Numbered from the stretch's first letter, positions 1 to 6,993 are shown. The stretch: 9,219 nucleotides of DNA from an uncultured Chloroflexota bacterium (GCA_903820655.1 CAIJIA010000044.1:1-9219), one strand, 5' to 3'. The notes: generated by a model not told the origin, from the sequence alone. Program-made: numbers and translations.

Positions 1-75
1 CTGCTGCTCCTCAAGGGCTCGGTTCCTGGCGCGAAGAACGCACTCGTCATGGTGAGCAAGGCGGAGCAGATCTAA
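1..75 (+). CDS. rplC: 50S ribosomal protein L3, C-terminal end (partial)
   Basis: Frame 1 is open from the window edge to TAA at 73-75 and gives 24 residues, beginning LLLLKGSVPGAKNALVMVSK. The run LLLxKGSVPG followed by a small hydrophobic strand is the usual end of bacterial L3, an early-assembly 23S rRNA-binding protein near the peptidyl transferase centre. Position immediately before rplD matches the S10 operon order. The stop overlaps the rplD start by one base (TAATG). The N-terminal part of the gene lies outside the window, so nothing can be said about its start or promoter. Confidence 0.93.
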   Translation: MLLLKGSVPGAKNALVMVSKAEQI

Positions 76-689
76 TGACTACTGTTGACGTCTTCTCGAA
101 AGCTGGGGCCAAGGTGGGAACTGTTGAGTTGCCTGCCGCCTTCTCGTCGCCAGTGAATGAGGCGCTCATCCATCAGGCCGTTGTCTCGCAGCTTGCGGGC
201 CGACGCACGGGTACCCACGCGACCAAGAAGCGCGGCGCCGTTGCTGGTGGTGGCCGCAAGCCATGGAAGCAGAAGGGGACCGGTCGCGCACGACAGGGTT
301 CCACCCGTTCGCCACAGTGGAAGGGCGGCGGTGTTGTCTTCGGGCCACAGGTTCGCTCCCACGAGATTCCATTCCCGAAGCGCATGCGCCGTGCAGCCCT
401 CTTGGGCGCCCTCGCTGCCAAGGTCGAAACCCTCAAGATCATTGACGTGCTTGGCATCGAGACGCCAAAGACCCAGGTCATCGCCGGCATGTGCACCGCC
501 CTCAAGGCTGGCAAGCATGTGCTCGTGGTCTCGCCAACAGTTGGCACTGCACTCGTCAAGTCTGCAGCGAACATCCCGCACCTTTCGGTACTTCGCGCGG
601 ACTCGCTCAACGTCGTTGACCTCGTGAATGCCGACACGATCATCGTGGAGCAGTCAGCTCTCGCCGAGATCCAGGAGGTGTACGGATGA
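75..689 (+). CDS. rplD: 50S ribosomal protein L4
   Basis: 204 residues, a normal length for L4. The globular domain is interrupted by the long basic Gly/Arg-rich loop (about residues 45-90, including GGGRKPWKQKGTGRARQGS) that reaches into the peptide exit tunnel next to L22. This loop is the strongest family signature and is intact. The ATG overlaps the rplC stop as TAATG, with GGAG at 63-66 as ribosome binding site. The end overlaps rplW by four bases (ATGA), and the codons for Gln-Glu-Val near the end form the strong AGGAGGTG site for rplW. In E. coli, L4 represses its own operon through the leader ahead of rpsJ. That leader is outside this window, so autoregulation cannot be judged here. 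Confidence 0.98.
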   Translation: MTTVDVFSKAGAKVGTVELPAAFSSPVNEALIHQAVVSQLAGRRTGTHATKKRGAVAGGGRKPWKQKGTGRARQGSTRSPQWKGGGVVFGPQVRSHEIPFPKRMRRAALLGALAAKVETLKIIDVLGIETPKTQVIAGMCTALKAGKHVLVVSPTVGTALVKSAANIPHLSVLRADSLNVVDLVNADTIIVEQSALAEIQEVYG

Positions 690-988
690 ACCGCACGCCA
701 CACGAGACAATTCTTCGCCCTGTGATCTCTGAGAAGTCGATTCTGCAGTCGCAGACCGGCACGTACACCTTCGCGGTGCACGCCGACGCCTCCAAGATCG
801 AGATTGCCGCAGCAGTTGCTTCACTGTTCACCGTCAAGGTGAAGGAGGTCAACGTGCTCACCACCAAGGCGAAGGAGACGCGTGGCACACTCGCCCGCAG
901 CCGCTTCCCAGGTAAGACGACCCCATGGCGCAAGGCCATGGTCACCCTCGCCCCAGGCGAGAAGATTCAGTTCTTCGAAGGAGTCTAA
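686..988 (+). CDS. rplW: 50S ribosomal protein L23
   Basis: 100 residues, normal for bacterial L23. It begins with the typical LRPVISEKS stretch (residues 10-18), which starts the conserved alpha/beta fold. It carries the extended hairpin loop around residues 62-85 ([20 protein letters not shown]), which contacts 23S rRNA domain III at the tunnel exit. L23 is the docking site for trigger factor and SRP on the ribosome, which fits its co-transcription with secY further downstream. The start is set by AGGAGGTG at 673-680, five bases before the ATG. The start codon overlaps the rplD stop. The last codons contain GAAGGAG, which serves as the rplB ribosome binding site. Confidence 0.97.
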   Translation: MNRTPHETILRPVISEKSILQSQTGTYTFAVHADASKIEIAAAVASLFTVKVKEVNVLTTKAKETRGTLARSRFPGKTTPWRKAMVTLAPGEKIQFFEGV

Positions 989-990
989 CC

Positions 991-1818
991 ATGGCACTTC
1001 GTCGATTGAAGCCAACCAGCGCCGGCGTCCGTGGCATGACCATGCCAACGTTCGACGAGATCACGACCAATGAGCCGCACAAGCCGCTTACCGAGAAGCT
1101 CGTGCGTGGTTCAGGGCGTAACTTCCAGGGGAAGATCACCGTTCGTCACCGCGGTGGCGAGCAGAAGCGCCTCTATCGCAAGATCGACTTCCGCCGCAAC
1201 AAGTTCGGCGTTCCAGCCCGCGTGGCGACCGTTGAGTACGATCCAAACCGCTCGGCGCGCATCGGCCTCCTCAACTACGCCGACGGCGAGAAGCGCTACA
1301 TGCTCCTACCAAACGGCCTATCGGTCGGCGACAACGTGGTCTCGGGCCCAGATGCTGAAGCGAAGGTCGGAAACGCCCTGCCGCTCGGTCGTATGCCGCT
1401 CGGTACAACGGTCCACAACATCGAGCTCGTTCCAGGGAAGGGTGGCCAGATGGTCCGCTCCGCCGGAACCGCCGCGCAGCTCGTCGCCAAAGAGGGCGCC
1501 TTCGCCACGATTCGCATGCCTTCTGGCGAGATGCGTCTCGTCCCACTTCTCTGCATGGCAACCGTGGGTCAGGTCTCGAACCTTGACCACGAGAACATGG
1601 CAATCGGCAAGGCCGGGCGCGCACGACACATGGGCAAGCGTCCAGAAGTCCGCGGCTCTGCAATGAACCCGGTTGATCACCCTCACGGCGGTGGCGAAGG
1701 CAAGGCCCCAACGGGTATGCCTCCGAAGACGCCTTGGGGCAAGCCTGCGATGGGTCTTCGTACCCGCCGCAATAAGTTGACGCAGCGGCTCATCGTCCGC
1801 TCGCGACACGCACGCTGA
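991..1818 (+). CDS. rplB: 50S ribosomal protein L2
   Basis: 275 residues, close to the family standard. The reading frame is open further upstream (possible ATG at 925), but that would overlap rplW by 64 bases. ATG 991 gives the canonical [17 protein letters not shown] start and has GAAGGAG at 977-983, so I chose it. The OB-like and SH3-like RNA-binding domains are present. Near the C terminus is the L2 signature [14 protein letters not shown] (residues 225-238), with His230 corresponding to the histidine long discussed at the peptidyl transferase centre. L2 joins the two subunits through 23S rRNA domain IV. The gap to rplW is 2 nt and to rpsS 16 nt. Confidence 0.98.
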   Translation: MALRRLKPTSAGVRGMTMPTFDEITTNEPHKPLTEKLVRGSGRNFQGKITVRHRGGEQKRLYRKIDFRRNKFGVPARVATVEYDPNRSARIGLLNYADGEKRYMLLPNGLSVGDNVVSGPDAEAKVGNALPLGRMPLGTTVHNIELVPGKGGQMVRSAGTAAQLVAKEGAFATIRMPSGEMRLVPLLCMATVGQVSNLDHENMAIGKAGRARHMGKRPEVRGSAMNPVDHPHGGGEGKAPTGMPPKTPWGKPAMGLRTRRNKLTQRLIVRSRHAR

Positions 1819-1820
1819 TC

Positions 1821-1830
1821 GAGGAGGAGG
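1821..1830 (+). promoter_or_regulatory. Strong Shine-Dalgarno of rpsS
   Basis: The ten-base purine tract GAGGAGGAGG ends four bases before ATG 1835. It offers overlapping AGGAGG registers and fills most of the 16-nt rplB-rpsS spacer. It is the longest Shine-Dalgarno-like tract I see in the window and supports independent initiation at rpsS. Confidence 0.85.
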
Positions 1831-1834
1831 CTTA

Positions 1835-2119
1835 ATGTCACGTTCGTCTAAGAAGGCTCCGTTCATCGAGAAGCGGCTCCTTGCGCGCGTTCAGGCAATG
1901 AACGCGATCAATGAGAAGCGCGTCGTGAAGACCTGGTCGCGCGCATCGGTCATCTACCCAGACTTCATCGGTCACACCGTCGCGGTCTACAACGGCCGTA
2001 AGCATGTGCCGGTCTTCATCACCGAGAACATGGTCGGGCACCGCCTCGGCGAGTTCTCGCCAACGCGCACCTTCAAGGGCCACCAGCGCGTGGATCGCAC
2101 GACGGCGGTGGCCTCGTGA
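1835..2119 (+). CDS. rpsS: 30S ribosomal protein S19
   Basis: 94 residues, normal for S19. The family signature is present at residues 57-77: [20 protein letters not shown] and the following Thr. After it comes TRTFKGH, the basic segment that binds 16S rRNA in the head of the small subunit, where S19 forms a pair with S13. The N-terminal [10 protein letters not shown] is also typical. Initiation is from ATG 1835 behind the tract at 1821-1830. The stop overlaps the GTG start of rplV in a GTGA quartet. Confidence 0.97.
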   Translation: MSRSSKKAPFIEKRLLARVQAMNAINEKRVVKTWSRASVIYPDFIGHTVAVYNGRKHVPVFITENMVGHRLGEFSPTRTFKGHQRVDRTTAVAS

Positions 2120-2460
2120 GCATTCGCGTGAAGGCAACGGCGAAGTACGTGCGCGGCTCGACCCGCCGTGCCCAGCTCGTGGTGCGCGCAATTAAGGGGA
2201 AGTCTGTGGCTGACGCTACGGCGATCCTGCGCTTCCTGCCGCACTCCTCAGCTCGCGACGTTGCTTCGGTGCTCAAGAGCGCGACTGCCAACGCCGAAGC
2301 GAACCACAGCATTCCAGCCGACCGCCTCTTCGTGGTCGACGCCAGTGCCGATGAGGGCCCAACCTTGAAGCGCTTCCGACCTCGCGCGCAGGGCCGAGCC
2401 TTCGCCATTCATAAGCCGATGACCCACATCACCGTAGTCGTAAGCGCAAAGGAGGCCTGA
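2116..2460 (+). CDS. rplV: 50S ribosomal protein L22
   Basis: 114 residues, typical length. The start is GTG 2116 in a GTGA overlap with rpsS; the product begins [20 protein letters not shown], the usual L22 opening. The local site is weak (GGCGGTG, 2104-2110), so initiation probably depends on ribosomes finishing rpsS. The extended beta-hairpin that lines the narrowest part of the exit tunnel spans about residues 80-100 ([20 protein letters not shown]). The segment ending [10 protein letters not shown] is the conserved C-terminal strand. Macrolide-resistance changes in other bacteria map to this hairpin; here its sequence looks ordinary. The final codons carry AAAGGAGG, used by rpsC. Confidence 0.97.
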   Translation: MSIRVKATAKYVRGSTRRAQLVVRAIKGKSVADATAILRFLPHSSARDVASVLKSATANAEANHSIPADRLFVVDASADEGPTLKRFRPRAQGRAFAIHKPMTHITVVVSAKEA

Positions 2461-2462
2461 CC

Positions 2463-3137
2463 ATGGGACAGAAGGTTCACCCAGTAGGCTTCCGACTCGG
2501 CATCACGAAGACGTGGTCTGCCCAGTGGTACGCCGACAAGGACTACACGAAGCTCCTCCAGGAAGACCTGCGCATTCGCAAGTTGATCGACGTGAAGTTG
2601 GCTGCGGCCAGCATCTCGAAGGTTGAGATCGAGCGCGGCTTGAACTACGTCACCGTGACCGTCCATTCGGCAAAGCCGGGTGTTGTGATCGGCAAGGGCG
2701 GCGCAAACGTCGAAGTGCTTCGCGCTGCGATCGGTGAGATCAGCGCCGGCAAGGTGAAGCTCGAGATCAAAGAGATCCGACAGCCAGACCTCGACGCCTA
2801 TCTCGTTGCCGCATCCATTGGCGCACAGCTGGTCCGTCGCATTGCCTTCCGCAAGGCGCTTAAGCAGGGGATCCAGCGTTCGATGAAGGCTGGCGCAAAG
2901 GGCGTAAAGATCATGGTCTCCGGTCGACTTGGCGGCGCTGAGATGAGCCGCACCGAGTGGGACCGCGACGGCCGACTTCCGCTCCATACCCTTCGTGCCG
3001 ACATTGACTTCTCCGTCTTCCATGCCACGACCACCTTCGGTCAGATTGGTGTGAAGGTTTGGATCTACCGTGGCGATGCTCCGGCCGATGTGCTGAAGCC
3101 AAAGCCGCTCTCTGAAAACGTCGGATCGGGGGCATAA
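2463..3137 (+). CDS. rpsC: 30S ribosomal protein S3
   Basis: 224 residues, within the usual range. It opens with the near-invariant [14 protein letters not shown]. The KH domain contains GVVIGKGG at residues 73-80, the GxxG loop that contacts RNA. The C-terminal domain includes [14 protein letters not shown] and the strand ending GVKVWIYRG, both standard. S3 sits at the mRNA entry tunnel with S4 and S5. ATG 2463 lies two bases after the rplV stop and eight bases after AAAGGAGG (2448-2454), which lies inside rplV. The gap to rplP is 2 nt. Confidence 0.98.
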   Translation: MGQKVHPVGFRLGITKTWSAQWYADKDYTKLLQEDLRIRKLIDVKLAAASISKVEIERGLNYVTVTVHSAKPGVVIGKGGANVEVLRAAIGEISAGKVKLEIKEIRQPDLDAYLVAASIGAQLVRRIAFRKALKQGIQRSMKAGAKGVKIMVSGRLGGAEMSRTEWDRDGRLPLHTLRADIDFSVFHATTTFGQIGVKVWIYRGDAPADVLKPKPLSENVGSGA

Positions 3138-3139
3138 CG

Positions 3140-3700
3140 ATGTTGATGCCGAAGCGAGTCAAGTGGCGCAAGGTGCAGCGAGGCCGCATGTCCGGTCCTG
3201 CTAAGTCTGGTCGCACCGTGGCCTTCGGAGACTTCGGCATTGCCACGACCGAGCCAGCCTGGGTCACCGCCCGTCAGATCGAAGCTGCCCGTCGCGCAAT
3301 GACGCGCCAGATCAACCGCGGTGGCAAGGTCTGGATTCGCATCTTCCCCGACAAGCCAATTACCAAGAAGCCTGCAGAAACCCGCATGGGTTCCGGTAAG
3401 GGCGCTCCAGATCAGTGGGTTGCCGTGGTTAAGCCAGGGCGCATCCTCTTTGAGATCGCTGGCGTCACGCGACCAGAGGCCGTCGAGGCCTTCCGCCTCG
3501 CTGGCATGAAGCTGCCTGTGAGCACGGTGATCGTGGAGCGTTCGGCTGACCTCGGCCAGGTGGTCTTCGGTAAGAAGTTCCTGCAGAAGGTGGCCCTCGG
3601 CGTCCCAACGACAGATGAGGCCCCAGCAGCCGGTGGTGCTGCTCCAAAGGAGCCTGAACTCGTGAAGCCAGCGAAGCCTGCGAAGGAGGACGAGGCATGA
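3140..3700 (+). CDS. rplP: 50S ribosomal protein L16 with extended C-terminal tail
   Basis: 186 residues against about 136-145 in most bacteria. The core (residues 1 to about 137) begins [19 protein letters not shown] and includes [20 protein letters not shown]. Arg82 there aligns with the arginine that is hydroxylated in E. coli L16. L16 binds the central protuberance and helps place A-site tRNA. From about residue 138 the protein continues with a tail rich in Ala, Pro, Lys and Glu, ending KPAKEDEA. The frame continues without break and codon use matches the core, so this is a real extension rather than a frameshift. The start is ATG 3140 behind GGGGG (3128-3132); ATG 3146 is an in-frame alternative, but MLMPKR fits the family. 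It ends in an ATGA overlap with rpmC. Confidence 0.96.
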   Translation: MLMPKRVKWRKVQRGRMSGPAKSGRTVAFGDFGIATTEPAWVTARQIEAARRAMTRQINRGGKVWIRIFPDKPITKKPAETRMGSGKGAPDQWVAVVKPGRILFEIAGVTRPEAVEAFRLAGMKLPVSTVIVERSADLGQVVFGKKFLQKVALGVPTTDEAPAAGGAAPKEPELVKPAKPAKEDEA

Positions 3701-3900
3701 TTGAGATCGCCCAGGTCCGCAACATGACTGATGCTGAGTTGGTCCAGGCTATCGCTGACGCGAAGCGCGACCTTTGGCAGGCTCGATTCGAGCTGTCGAC
3801 CCGTCAGTTGAAAGACACGAGTGTCGTAAACAAGACGCGCAAGACCATCGCGCGCCTGCTGATGGTCCTGGCCGAGCGCCAGGCCGCACAGAAGGCATAG
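3697..3900 (+). CDS. rpmC: 50S ribosomal protein L29
   Basis: 67 residues, normal for this small two-helix protein near the tunnel exit beside L23. The pattern MTDAELVQ, then [13 protein letters not shown] and [14 protein letters not shown] (residues 45-58), follows the L29 family. The start ATG overlaps the rplP stop in an ATGA quartet and has AAGGAGGA at 3683-3690, six bases upstream. That ribosome binding site is encoded by the Lys-Glu-Asp codons at the end of the L16 tail. The gap to rpsQ is 8 nt. Confidence 0.96.
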   Translation: MIEIAQVRNMTDAELVQAIADAKRDLWQARFELSTRQLKDTSVVNKTRKTIARLLMVLAERQAAQKA

Positions 3901-3906
3901 GGGGAG
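3899..3906 (+). promoter_or_regulatory. Shine-Dalgarno deciding the rpsQ start
   Basis: AGGGGGAG overlaps the rpmC stop (TAG, 3898-3900) and lies two bases before ATG 3909. The spacing is short when measured from the end of the tract, but the internal GGGGG gives workable registers. It selects ATG 3909 over the in-frame ATG at 3774, which lies inside rpmC. Confidence 0.7.
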
Positions 3907-3908
3907 TT

Positions 3909-4190
3909 ATGAGCGAGCAGCATCTAGGAAAGCGCAAGACACAGACCGGACGTGTTGTCAGCGATAAGGGTGACAAGACGATCGTGATCTCTGTAGAGCG
4001 CCTCGCGCAGCACCCTATCTACAAGCGCGTCATTCGTCGCACCGCCCGATTCATGGCGCACGACGAGATGAACGACGCCAAGATCGGTGACCTCGTCACG
4101 GTTGAAGAGTCCCGACCACTCAGCGCCCGCAAGCGCTGGACGCTCGTCAAGGTTGTGAAGCGCGGCGAGTCACAGGAGGGGGCACTGTGA
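3909..4190 (+). CDS. rpsQ: 30S ribosomal protein S17
   Basis: 93 residues. The frame is open upstream to an ATG at 3774, but that part lies within rpmC and has no S17 similarity. ATG 3909 gives [20 protein letters not shown], which is the family opening. The OB fold continues through [19 protein letters not shown], and [14 protein letters not shown] (residues 59-72) is the S17 signature. S17 is a primary 16S rRNA binder of the platform/body. This is the last gene of the S10 part; its end overlaps rplN in a GTGA quartet. The codons for Gln-Glu-Gly form AGGAGGGGG (4174-4182), the rplN ribosome binding site. Confidence 0.97.
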   Translation: MSEQHLGKRKTQTGRVVSDKGDKTIVISVERLAQHPIYKRVIRRTARFMAHDEMNDAKIGDLVTVEESRPLSARKRWTLVKVVKRGESQEGAL

Positions 4191-4555
4191 TTCAGACTGG
4201 TACCCGTCTCCGCGTCGCTGACAACTCTGGCGCAAAGGTGATCGAGTGCTTCCGCATCCTCGGACGCGGCCGGGCAACCACTGCGTACGTTGGCGACGTC
4301 ATCGTTGCCGCGGTCAAGCAGGCAACACCAAACGCTGGCGTGAAGAAGGGTGATGTCGTGAAGGCCGTCGTCGTTCGTACCGTCAAGGAGATCTCGCGGC
4401 CTGATGGCAGCGTGATCCGCTTCGACGAGAACGCCGCCGTGCTGATCGCCGCCGACGGCAACCCACGAGGCACCCGCATCTTTGGGCCAGTCGCGCGCGA
4501 GCTTCGCGATCGCGACTACATGAAGATCATTTCACTCGCGCCGGAGGTGCTCTAA
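4187..4555 (+). CDS. rplN: 50S ribosomal protein L14
   Basis: 122 residues, exactly the usual length. It starts with GTG 4187 and reads [17 protein letters not shown], the canonical opening. The signature region from about residue 59 ([10 protein letters not shown], then [15 protein letters not shown]) and [13 protein letters not shown] (95-107) are intact. L14 lies at the subunit interface with L19 and is the binding site of the silencing factor RsfS. In E. coli this gene starts a separate spc transcript. Here it overlaps rpsQ by four bases, leaving no room for a promoter in a spacer. It ends in TAATG with rplX. Confidence 0.98.
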   Translation: MIQTGTRLRVADNSGAKVIECFRILGRGRATTAYVGDVIVAAVKQATPNAGVKKGDVVKAVVVRTVKEISRPDGSVIRFDENAAVLIAADGNPRGTRIFGPVARELRDRDYMKIISLAPEVL

Positions 4556-4935
4556 TGCGTTCGGTATACGAGACGACAACGGAGATCCGCGTGGGCGACA
4601 CCGTGTCGGTGCTCAGCGGCAAGGATGCAGGGAAGCGTGGCAGCGTTGAGCGCCTCGTGGCCCCAGGCAAGGTTGTCGTGACCGGCCTGAACATCGCGAA
4701 GAAGCACCAGAAGCCACGCCAGAAGATGGCGAACGGCTCACAGGCGCCAACAGTTGAGCCAGGCGGAATCATCGAGGTGGCCATGCCACTCGCCCTCGCC
4801 AAGGTCGCTGTGGTCTGCCCGAAGTGCGACCGACCAATCCGCCTGAAGGCAGGCCGAACCGCAGACGGCAAGAAGCAGCGCCTCTGTGGCCGCTGCGGCA
4901 CCGTCATCGGTGGCAAGAAGGAGGCCGCCAAGTGA
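4555..4935 (+). CDS. rplX: 50S ribosomal protein L24, four-cysteine form
   Basis: 126 residues, somewhat longer than E. coli L24 (104). The KOW motif is at residues 11-30 ([20 protein letters not shown]), followed by [11 protein letters not shown] and EGG-like PGGIIE. The C-terminal domain has CPKC (Cys88, Cys91) and CGRC (Cys111, Cys114), a pattern that predicts a zinc ribbon. This form occurs in many non-proteobacterial lineages, while E. coli lacks the cysteines. L24 starts large-subunit assembly on the 5' part of 23S rRNA. The ATG overlaps the rplN stop (TAATG) with GGAGGTG at 4543-4549. The end overlaps rplE in a GTGA quartet. Confidence 0.97.
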   Translation: MRSVYETTTEIRVGDTVSVLSGKDAGKRGSVERLVAPGKVVVTGLNIAKKHQKPRQKMANGSQAPTVEPGGIIEVAMPLALAKVAVVCPKCDRPIRLKAGRTADGKKQRLCGRCGTVIGGKKEAAK

Positions 4936-5471
4936 GCGAGCTGAAGCAGCGCTACACAACTGAAGTGATTCCGGCCCTGAAGAGCGAGTTCGGCTACACG
5001 AACGCGATGCAGGTTCCGCGCCTCGAGAAGATCGTGGTCAACATCGGCCTCGGTGAGGCACTGACCAACGCCAAGGCGGTCGATGCGGCCGTGGGTGATC
5101 TCGCCCTGATCACCGGCCAGCGCGCGATTGTCACCAAGGCGAAGAAGTCCATCGCGACCTTCAAGGTCCGCGAGGGGAACCCAATCGGCGCGAAGGTCAC
5201 CCTCCGGGGTGAGCGCATGTGGGACTTCCTTGAGCGACTCACCCGCGTCGCCCTGCCACGCATCCGCGACTTCCGCGGAGTTTCGGGCAAGTCCTTCGAT
5301 GGCCGTGGCAACTACACCCTGGGCATGAAGGAGCAGCTCTCCTTCCCTGAGGTGGAGTTCGACAAGATCGACCGACTTCGAGGTCTCGAGGTCACAATCG
5401 TAACGACGGCGAAGAGCGATGAGGAGTCTAAGAAGCTCCTCTCCATGCTCGGCATGCCGTTCGCGAACTGA
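4932..5471 (+). CDS. rplE: 50S ribosomal protein L5
   Basis: 179 residues, the usual length. The frame extends upstream to an ATG at 4824, but that part lies inside rplX. GTG 4932 gives [20 protein letters not shown], the L5 opening, and has AAGGAGG at 4918-4924. Conserved blocks: [16 protein letters not shown] (28-43), [17 protein letters not shown] (62-78), [12 protein letters not shown] (82-93), and [19 protein letters not shown]5 binds 5S rRNA and contacts P-site tRNA in the central protuberance with L18. In E. coli, protein S8 represses the spc mRNA at the L5 start. Here the start is fused to rplX by GTGA, so any such site would have to sit in coding sequence. Confidence 0.97.
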   Translation: MSELKQRYTTEVIPALKSEFGYTNAMQVPRLEKIVVNIGLGEALTNAKAVDAAVGDLALITGQRAIVTKAKKSIATFKVREGNPIGAKVTLRGERMWDFLERLTRVALPRIRDFRGVSGKSFDGRGNYTLGMKEQLSFPEVEFDKIDRLRGLEVTIVTTAKSDEESKKLLSMLGMPFAN

Positions 5472-5481
5472 GGGGGCTGAG

Positions 5482-5667
5482 ATGGCGAAGAAGTCGTTGG
5501 TACTAAAGTCGGCAGCGCCGGCAAAGTTTTCTACGCGGAAGTACAGCCGTTGCGCCCTCTGTGGGCGTCCACGTGCATTCATCCGTCGATTCGGCCTCTG
5601 CCGAATCTGTTTCCGAGAGCGTGCCCTGGTCGGAATGATCCCGGGCGTCACGAAGTCGAGTTGGTGA
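5482..5667 (+). CDS. rpsN: 30S ribosomal protein S14, type Z (zinc-binding)
   Basis: 61 residues, the short zinc-binding form of S14. Cys24, Cys27, Cys40 and Cys43 make the CxxC-x12-CxxC pattern (CALC, CRIC). The end [11 protein letters not shown] is the classical C terminus. The frame is open upstream to 5419 within rplE, but ATG 5482 gives [11 protein letters not shown], follows AGGGGG at 5471-5476, and fits the family, so it is chosen. S14 sits in the 30S head with S3 and S10. The gap to rplE is 10 nt and to rpsH 4 nt. Some lineages keep this symbol, others use rpsZ. Confidence 0.97.
   Translation: MAKKSLVLKSAAPAKFSTRKYSRCALCGRPRAFIRRFGLCRICFRERALVGMIPGVTKSSW
5663..5667 (+). promoter_or_regulatory. 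Minimal Shine-Dalgarno of rpsH
   Basis: GGTGA overlaps the end of rpsN (Trp codon and TGA) and lies four bases before ATG 5672. It matches only the downstream half of the full AAGGAGGTGA consensus, lacking the AGGAG core. It is the weakest non-overlapping site I see in the window, suggesting that rpsH depends on re-initiation after rpsN. Confidence 0.55.
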
Positions 5668-5671
5668 GAAT

Positions 5672-6070
5672 ATGAACGTCACTGATCCAATTGCAGACAT
5701 GCTCACTCGCATCCGGAACGCGTCGCGCGCCCGGCATGCCGAGGTGCTCGTCCCAGCCTCCAAGCTGAAGCTTCAGATGGCCCGCATCCTCGTGGATGAA
5801 GGGTTCGTGGCCTCCTTCGTCGAGACCAAGAAGGGCCCAGAGAACTACCTCCAGGTCACCCTGAAGTACGTCGATGGCAAGGTGCCCGTCGTCTCAGGCC
5901 TCAAGCGAATCAGCAAGCCTGGCCTAAGGGTTTATGCTGGTAAGACAGAGATTCCGCGCGTGCTCGGCGGCCTCGGTGTTGTCATCTTGAGCACATCAAA
6001 GGGGATCATGACCGGAGCGCAGGCCCACAAGGCCCAGCTCGGCGGCGAGATCCTCGCCTATGTCTGGTAG
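5672..6070 (+). CDS. rpsH: 30S ribosomal protein S8
   Basis: 132 residues, normal length. It opens [20 protein letters not shown], the standard start, and carries the signature [14 protein letters not shown] (residues 102-115), ending [10 protein letters not shown]8 is a primary binder of 16S rRNA helix 21 and, in E. coli, the translational repressor of the spc operon. Residues 84-90 are encoded by an atypical codon run (CTA AGG GTT TAT GCT GGT). AGG is one of only two AGA/AGG arginine codons I noticed in the window. The gap to rplF is 12 nt. Confidence 0.97.
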   Translation: MNVTDPIADMLTRIRNASRARHAEVLVPASKLKLQMARILVDEGFVASFVETKKGPENYLQVTLKYVDGKVPVVSGLKRISKPGLRVYAGKTEIPRVLGGLGVVILSTSKGIMTGAQAHKAQLGGEILAYVW

Positions 6071-6078
6071 AGGAGGGG
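6071..6078 (+). promoter_or_regulatory. Shine-Dalgarno of rplF
   Basis: AGGAGGGG directly follows the rpsH stop (TAG, 6068-6070) and lies four bases before ATG 6083. It is a full-strength site, in contrast to the preceding rpsH site. Confidence 0.8.
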
Positions 6079-6082
6079 ACTG

Positions 6083-6631
6083 ATGTCACGAATCGGACGC
6101 AAGCCCATCGCCGTACCAGCAGGGGTGAAGGTCACCATTGAGGGTCGAACCGTTTCGGCCACTGGGCCGAAGGGAACGCTCTCGCGTGAGATCCCTGGCG
6201 CCGTCACGTTCACCCTTGAGGCGGACGTGATCACCGTGTCGCGTCCCGATGACAGCAAGACCAACCGCTCGATGCACGGCCTCTGCCGCACCCTCATCGC
6301 GAATATGGTCGAGGGCGTGGCCACCGGCTTCCGCACCGACCTCGAGATCAACGGCGTCGGCTACCGCGCCGCGAAGGCGGGGAACAAGTTGACCCTGGCC
6401 CTCGGCTACAGCCACCCGATTGAGATCAACCCACCAGCCGGCATCACCTTCGAAGTGGACGGTCAGACGAAGGTCGCCGTTCTCGGCGCAAATAAGGAGC
6501 TCGTCGGCCAGATCGCCGCAGAGATTCGTTCACTTCGCAAGCCTGAGCCATACAAGGGGAAGGGCATTAAGTACGTCAACGAGGTCATTCGCCGCAAGGC
6601 CGGTAAGGCCGGAAAGGTTGGTGCCAAGTGA
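6083..6631 (+). CDS. rplF: 50S ribosomal protein L6
   Basis: 182 residues, the usual size. It begins [17 protein letters not shown], then contains [14 protein letters not shown] in the first of the two related L6 domains. The second domain contains GVGYRA (91-96) and the L6 signature [11 protein letters not shown] (154-164). The tail [13 protein letters not shown] is basic, as is normal for the family. L6 lies near the sarcin-ricin loop and factor-binding site. The stop overlaps rplR in a GTGA quartet. Confidence 0.97.
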   Translation: MSRIGRKPIAVPAGVKVTIEGRTVSATGPKGTLSREIPGAVTFTLEADVITVSRPDDSKTNRSMHGLCRTLIANMVEGVATGFRTDLEINGVGYRAAKAGNKLTLALGYSHPIEINPPAGITFEVDGQTKVAVLGANKELVGQIAAEIRSLRKPEPYKGKGIKYVNEVIRRKAGKAGKVGAK

Positions 6632-6993
6632 GCCGCGTAACGACACGCGTCGCGTCGCGTAAGCGCCGACACTTCGGAATTCGACTGACCGTTGAGGGCT
6701 CAGCTGTACGACCGCGACTTGCGATCTTCCGCAGCCTGAACCACATCTACGCACAGGTGATTGATGACGCAGCCGGGAAGACCCTGGCAGCAGCTTCAAC
6801 GCTCGACGCAACGGTGAAGAGCGACGCCAAGCGGACGAAGGTGCAGGAGGCTGCCGAAGTCGGAACCCTTGTCGCCGAGCGCGCGAAGGCCGCCGGCGTT
6901 GCGAAGGTCGTCTTCGATCGCGCTGGATTTAAATATCATGGGCGCCTTAAGGCGCTCGCAGACGCTGCCCGGGCTGCCGGGCTTGAGTTCTAG
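6628..6993 (+). CDS. rplR: 50S ribosomal protein L18
   Basis: 121 residues, normal. The start is GTG 6628, overlapping the rplF stop. The nearest upstream purine run (GGAAAGG, 6611-6617) is moderate, so coupling to rplF is likely. Blocks [20 protein letters not shown] (28-47), TLAAASTLD, and [19 protein letters not shown] (94-112) are characteristic; the N terminus is basic. L18 bridges 5S rRNA and 23S rRNA together with L5. Codons 100-104 (GGA TTT AAA TAT CAT) all end in A or T, unlike the surrounding GC-ending codons, and lie beside a 14-bp palindrome. The TAG stop is part of the rpsE ribosome binding site. Confidence 0.97.
   Translation: MSRVTTRVASRKRRHFGIRLTVEGSAVRPRLAIFRSLNHIYAQVIDDAAGKTLAAASTLDATVKSDAKRTKVQEAAEVGTLVAERAKAAGVAKVVFDRAGFKYHGRLKALADAARAAGLEF
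6942..6955 (+). repeat. Perfect 14-bp palindrome inside rplR
   Basis: GCGCCTTAAGGCGC reads the same on both strands. It encodes part of the conserved His-Gly-Arg-Leu-Lys-Ala segment of L18. It lies six bases after the AT-rich palindrome ATTTAAAT (6927-6934). With no loop it would form a poor RNA hairpin, but it is a long perfect palindrome for a coding region. It may be chance arising from the codons used. Confidence 0.6.

Noticed and set aside
157..627. Alternative + strand frame of 156 codons within rplD
   Set aside because: Product is Ser/Arg/Pro-rich with no family resemblance; rplD in the other frame is unambiguous.
925..990. Upstream start for rplB at ATG 925
   Set aside because: It would lie almost wholly inside rplW; the family N terminus MALRRLKP and a good ribosome binding site place the start at 991.
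2409..3023. Antisense open frame of 204 codons opposite rpsC
   Set aside because: Shadow of a conserved gene; no family resemblance and no credible ribosome binding context.
4504..4515. 12-bp palindrome TCGCGATCGCGA in rplN, containing the HIP1 octamer GCGATCGC of cyanobacteria
   Set aside because: I noticed only this one copy, and it is fully explained by the codons for the conserved Arg-Asp-Arg-Asp of L14; a single copy does not indicate an iterated element.
4527..5651. Long antisense open frame of 374 codons on the - strand
   Set aside because: It lies opposite rplX, rplE and rpsN, all clear ribosomal genes. Long antisense frames are expected in GC-rich coding DNA, and its translation shows no recognisable domain.
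5934..5990. Small out-of-frame ORF in rpsH starting at ATG 5934 after AAGGG
   Set aside because: Only about 18 codons, inside a conserved gene, with an unremarkable product.
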